Source: Paraburkholderia metrosideri (lineage in GTDB: Bacteria; Pseudomonadota; Gammaproteobacteria; Burkholderiales; Burkholderiaceae). From it: 64,000 nt of DNA. The stretch lies in contig NZ_CAJHCP010000001.1 of the NCBI RefSeq assembly GCF_904848625.1, positions 186,001 through 250,000 of the forward strand, given 5' to 3'. This document shows, one piece after another, positions 61,254 through 64,000 of this stretch (within the stretch, counting starts at the first letter, position 1; the number at the start of each line of letters is the position of its first letter). The notes under the pieces were generated by a model. It searched no databases. It was given only the letters and a program-made list of their open reading frames with translations, and was not told the origin of the DNA. The translations under genes were made by a program, and so were the position numbers.

Positions 61254-61340
61254 CAGGCAAACCCTAAACGTTGCGCGAAGCACGGTGGCGTCGTTACGTC
61301 ACCAAGCTGCACGGCCGTTTAACGCATCGTTGTATTGATT

Positions 61341-61367
61341 AATGCGAATTGCATAGCAATTCGCATT
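61341..61367. other. 12-bp hairpin between flp and the prepilin peptidase gene
   Basis: AATGCGAATTGC (61341-61352), loop ATA, GCAATTCGCATT (61356-61367), perfect. No T run follows, so it is not a standard terminator; it could stabilise or process the flp mRNA, raising pilin over the downstream genes. Confidence 0.85.
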
Positions 61368-61393
61368 GCGTTGCTTCGCCTGTTGAGTGCGAG

Positions 61394-61921
61394 ATGAATA
61401 ACTTCGCCGGTATTTCTTTATTTATTGCCTGGGCCGTGGTTGTCGCAATTAGCGACTGCCGCGCCCGGCGTATTTCTAATTTATTAATTGCTGCCGGTTT
61501 AGCGGCGGCATTCGGCTGCGCGTTATTTCAAAGCGGGCCCTTTGGCATTTCGTTACTCCATTCCAGCATCGGTGCAGCGGTCGGCCTGGTGGCGTTGTTG
61601 CCGTTCTTCGCGCTGGGTGTGATGGGCGCCGCGGACGTGAAGGTGTTCGCCGTGCTGGGTGCGTGGTGCGGCATGCATGCGTTGCTGGGACTGTGGATGG
61701 CCGCGAGTCTGGCGGCCGGGGTGCATGCGCTGTGGCTGCTCATTACGACGCACGTAAGCCGCACGAGTTGCACGAGTTGCGCACGGCTTGCGGGGTCGGC
61801 CCGTCTGACAGGGGCGACCTTCGAGTTGGGCGGCAAGGCCTCCACGCCGTATGCCGCGTGCCTCACGGTCGCCGCGATGGTGTGGCTGGCGCTCAATGCA
61901 ACCGGCGGAGCCGCGCGATGA
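61394..61921 (+). CDS. Prepilin peptidase (TadV/CpaA)
   Basis: 175 residues, a polytopic aspartic protease. Asp21 in ISDCRARRISNL and Asp81 in GVMGAADVKVFAVLG are the catalytic residues of the A24 family. It lacks the N-terminal methylase domain of type IV prepilin peptidases, as is usual for TadV. It cleaves Flp and the pseudopilin leader. ATG 61394 is used; a TTG start further up is in frame. It overlaps the next gene by four bases. Confidence 0.88.
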   Translation: MNNFAGISLFIAWAVVVAISDCRARRISNLLIAAGLAAAFGCALFQSGPFGISLLHSSIGAAVGLVALLPFFALGVMGAADVKVFAVLGAWCGMHALLGLWMAASLAAGVHALWLLITTHVSRTSCTSCARLAGSARLTGATFELGGKASTPYAACLTVAAMVWLALNATGGAAR

Positions 61922-62469
61922 GCCCGCTGCCAACCCAGCTCGCCTTGCGGATCGAAGGACGCGCCGAAACCAGGCGCGCAGCACGACCGGCAACCCATTG
62001 CGCAAGCAGAGCGCTCGAGCGCGCACCGGGGCGTCGGGCGCACGCGCAGCGCGGCGCCACTGCGATTGAATTCGCGCTGGTGTTCCCGCTGTTCTTCTCG
62101 ATCCTGTACGCGATCGTCATGTTCAGTCTGATCCTGGTGGCGCAGCAGAACCTCACGCTCGCGGCATCGGAGGGCGCGCGTTCCGCGTTGAACTGGCGGG
62201 CCAACGGGGGCCTCACCGATGCGATCCAGAAGCGCACCGACGGGACCTGTACGACAGCGAAATTGATGATCAGCACACTCGTAAAAAAGATGGATTGCAC
62301 GGCGACCCAGGTGACCTGCAACGGTGGCATGGTCTGCGTGACGGTGACGCTCAAGTACGACTATTCCACCTATCCGGTGATACCGACGTTGCCGCTGCTG
62401 AGCTATGCAGTGCCGACGTCGCTGACAAGTACCGCCATGGTCCAACTTAACCCGGAGAACGTTCAGTGA
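61918..62469 (+). CDS. TadE-like pseudopilin
   Basis: 183 residues. The segment AQRGATAIEFALVFPLFFSI contains a prepilin-type site (after Gly46, Glu51 at mature position 5) preceded by an unusually long, Arg-rich leader. The C-terminal soluble part has Cys pairs (TCTTAKLMISTLVKKMDCTA; TCNGGMVCVTVTLKY), suggesting disulfides. TadE and TadF are minor pilins of the Tad system. ATG overlaps the prepilin peptidase stop. Confidence 0.87.
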   Translation: MSPLPTQLALRIEGRAETRRAARPATHCASRALERAPGRRAHAQRGATAIEFALVFPLFFSILYAIVMFSLILVAQQNLTLAASEGARSALNWRANGGLTDAIQKRTDGTCTTAKLMISTLVKKMDCTATQVTCNGGMVCVTVTLKYDYSTYPVIPTLPLLSYAVPTSLTSTAMVQLNPENVQ

Positions 62470-62621
62470 TGTACGCGCCGGCTTCCAGCCTTCCTGACCG
62501 TGAGCGCGTGTCCGCACGCGCTGATCACACGGCCTCGTGCGCGGCCTTGCTCATGGCCGTGTTCGCGATCGTTGCGACGATCGTGTTTAACCGACGCAGC
62601 CCATCGTCATGCCGAATCTGA
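62469..62621 (+). CDS. Small membrane protein in the tad operon
   Basis: 50 residues, with no family known. It starts at ATG 62469, sharing one base with the pseudopilin stop (TGATG), and its stop overlaps the start of cpaB by 13 bases. The C-terminal half is one membrane helix (CAALLMAVFAIVATIVF) followed by NRR. GGAG lies 11 bases upstream. The next gene, cpaB, has no ribosome site of its own, so this ORF may be needed for its translation by coupling. It could be a non-functional translational bridge. Confidence 0.55.
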   Translation: MYAPASSLPDRERVSARADHTASCAALLMAVFAIVATIVFNRRSPSSCRI

Positions 62622-63553
62622 CCAAAATTTTTGCCGGCGTGCTGATCGCCGTGGCACTCGTACTCGGACTGTTCGCGTGGTCGCTGTCACGCCGTCCAGC
62701 GCCGGTGCCCGTTGCTCCCGTTGCGCAGGCGGCCTTCCCGGTCGTCGTGGCGAGCCAGAGTTTGCCGCCCGGCAAGCCCATCACCGCCGATCAGTTGCGT
62801 GTGCAATCGCTGCCAATCAACCCGAGTGGCGCATTCACCGATGCGTCGCAACTCGTCGGCCGCGTACCGGGCGTCGAGATCGGCGCGGATTCGCCGGTGC
62901 TGGAATCGCAACTGTCGTCGGGGATCGCCGAGCGCATCGAACCGGGCGAGCGTGCGCTTGCCGTGCGCGTGGACGAGAGCAACGCGGTGGGCAACCGCTT
63001 GCGGCCCGGCAATTTCGTCGACGTGTTTTTCACGCTCAAGCGTGACGGCAACGGCATGGGCGGTGAGATCGATCGTACCCAGGCGCGTCTGCTGATGTCG
63101 AAAGTGCGCGTGCTGGCGTTCGGCAACGCGACCACCACGGGCGACACCGGTGGCGATCCTAACGGCATGGTGCGCACAGCCGTGCTCGCGGTGCCGGTCG
63201 CCGACGTGGACCGTCTGACGCTGGCCGAGAGTTCGGGGCGTCTGGTCTTCGCGTTGCGCAATCCGAGGGATGCCGAAGTGGTCGATCAAAGCGTGTTGCC
63301 GGTGCTGCCGGGCGTGCTGAAGACAGCCGCTCACACGGGCGATCCGGCTACCCAGCAGGACTCGACGCGCGCCGCAGCGGGCGTGGCGCTCGACGCGCTG
63401 TCGGGCAGCAGCGAAAGCGGCGCGGGCGGACGGCTGCCGCCGGTCCCGCGTCTGCCGGTGCCGGCTACCACGCGCGTCGCGGCGAACACGAACAGCACAA
63501 ATAGCGGTATCGAAGTGATACGGGGTGGGCGCGCCGAAACGGTCGCCCGATAA
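62609..63553 (+). CDS. cpaB: Flp pilus assembly protein CpaB/RcpC
   Basis: 314 residues. An N-terminal membrane anchor (ILIAVALVLGLFAWSLSRRP region, from about residue 8), a SAF domain (VASQSLPPGKPITADQLRVQ) and RcpC/CpaB-type beta sequences (GERALAVRVDESNAVGNRLR; RPGNFVDVFFTLKR). It is a periplasmic component that helps the secretin to assemble. The C terminus is Ala/Ser-rich. Start ATG 62609 lies inside the preceding small ORF. Confidence 0.93.
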   Translation: MPNLTKIFAGVLIAVALVLGLFAWSLSRRPAPVPVAPVAQAAFPVVVASQSLPPGKPITADQLRVQSLPINPSGAFTDASQLVGRVPGVEIGADSPVLESQLSSGIAERIEPGERALAVRVDESNAVGNRLRPGNFVDVFFTLKRDGNGMGGEIDRTQARLLMSKVRVLAFGNATTTGDTGGDPNGMVRTAVLAVPVADVDRLTLAESSGRLVFALRNPRDAEVVDQSVLPVLPGVLKTAAHTGDPATQQDSTRAAAGVALDALSGSSESGAGGRLPPVPRLPVPATTRVAANTNSTNSGIEVIRGGRAETVAR

Positions 63554-63594
63554 GAAGTTTCAGGGAGCGGGCGGCCAATCGCCTCCATAACTAC

Positions 63595-64000
63595 ATGACA
63601 GAACGGATTTTTGTTTTCAGAAAGGCGGTATGGGTTGGATTGGCTTTGCTGGGCGTATCGGCTGCGACTGACGCAGCCGGTCCGGCGCAGCGTGCGCAAA
63701 CCGCGCATACGGCCCAGTCAGCCGATCCGGCCCAGACCGCGCTTGCGATGCCCGCGCAAACCCTCGATATCACGGTCGGCGCGCAGCAGCAGGTAGCGAT
63801 CGGCCATGCGTTGCAGCGGGTCGCGATCGGCGATCCGGCAGTCGCGGACGTGCTGATCATCAAGGGCGACAAGCGCGGCGGTCTGTTGCTGGTCGGCAAG
63901 GCCGCCGGCACGACGAGCCTGATGGTCTGGACGCGCGATCGTGACGCGCCGCTGAACTACACGGTCAACGTGGTCACGCCGGCGGCGGCAGCGCTGCTCG
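63595..64000 (+). CDS. cpaC: Tad pilus secretin CpaC/RcpA (partial, cut at the window edge)
   Basis: The first 135 residues. An N-terminal hydrophobic signal region (RKAVWVGLALLGVSAATDAA), a Gln/Ala-rich stretch and the secretin N0 domain: LDITVGAQQQVAIGHALQRV, IGDPAVADVLIIKG and LLLVGKAAGTTSLMVWTRD. This is the BON/STN-like start of RcpA and CpaC, the outer-membrane channel for the Flp pilus. The rest of the gene is beyond 64000. Confidence 0.9.
   Translation, partial: MTERIFVFRKAVWVGLALLGVSAATDAAGPAQRAQTAHTAQSADPAQTALAMPAQTLDITVGAQQQVAIGHALQRVAIGDPAVADVLIIKGDKRGGLLLVGKAAGTTSLMVWTRDRDAPLNYTVNVVTPAAAALL

Overview
The window is high-GC DNA that reads as a Burkholderiales chromosome, most likely Paraburkholderia or a close Burkholderia relative. 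The basis is gene content, synteny and protein style: a rimP-nusA-infB-rbfA-truB block followed by typA and a sucA-sucB-lpdA-zapE block, Ala/Gly-rich tails on ScpB and RluB, and a RecBCD enzyme encoded in the order recC-recB-recD. I found no rRNA, tRNA, CRISPR array, phage or intact insertion sequence.

Left part (1-31.7 kb): an NAD(P)-binding oxidoreductase, a large MscS-type channel, a cysteine/thiol dioxygenase divergent from an Lrp/AsnC regulator, a FUSC-type exporter divergent from recCBD, arfB ribosome rescue, and an EAL phosphodiesterase. Next comes a run of small genes (ABM monooxygenase, two or three small secreted or hypothetical proteins, a YdcF-like protein), a solitary transposase-type DNA-binding domain, a LysR regulator, a PLP aminotransferase, then scpB and rluB.

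Middle (31.7-53.6 kb), housekeeping: rimP-nusA-infB, behind a promoter, a short leader and an intrinsic terminator that together look like an attenuator. A strong hairpin terminator follows infB, then rbfA and truB. An efflux operon on the opposite strand (marR - outer-membrane factor - emrA - emrB) separates this block from typA and from the 2-oxoglutarate dehydrogenase genes sucA, sucB and lpdA, with zapE after them.

Right part (53.8-64 kb), cell surface: a second solitary transposase-type domain, a DUF2147 secreted protein, and a minus-strand set made of an FhaC/ShlB-type outer-membrane transporter and two paralogous repeat-rich lipoproteins with no recognisable TpsA substrate. Divergent from these is the start of a Flp/Tad pilus operon: flp, prepilin peptidase, a TadE-like pseudopilin, an unlisted 50-codon membrane ORF, cpaB, and a cpaC/rcpA secretin cut by the window edge.

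The observations I would follow first are: the TpsB transporter with repeat lipoproteins, the interleaved inverted repeats after rluB, the rimP leader attenuator, the 21-unit hexanucleotide repeat inside recD, the two catalytic-domain-less transposase proteins, and the small membrane ORF inside the tad operon.
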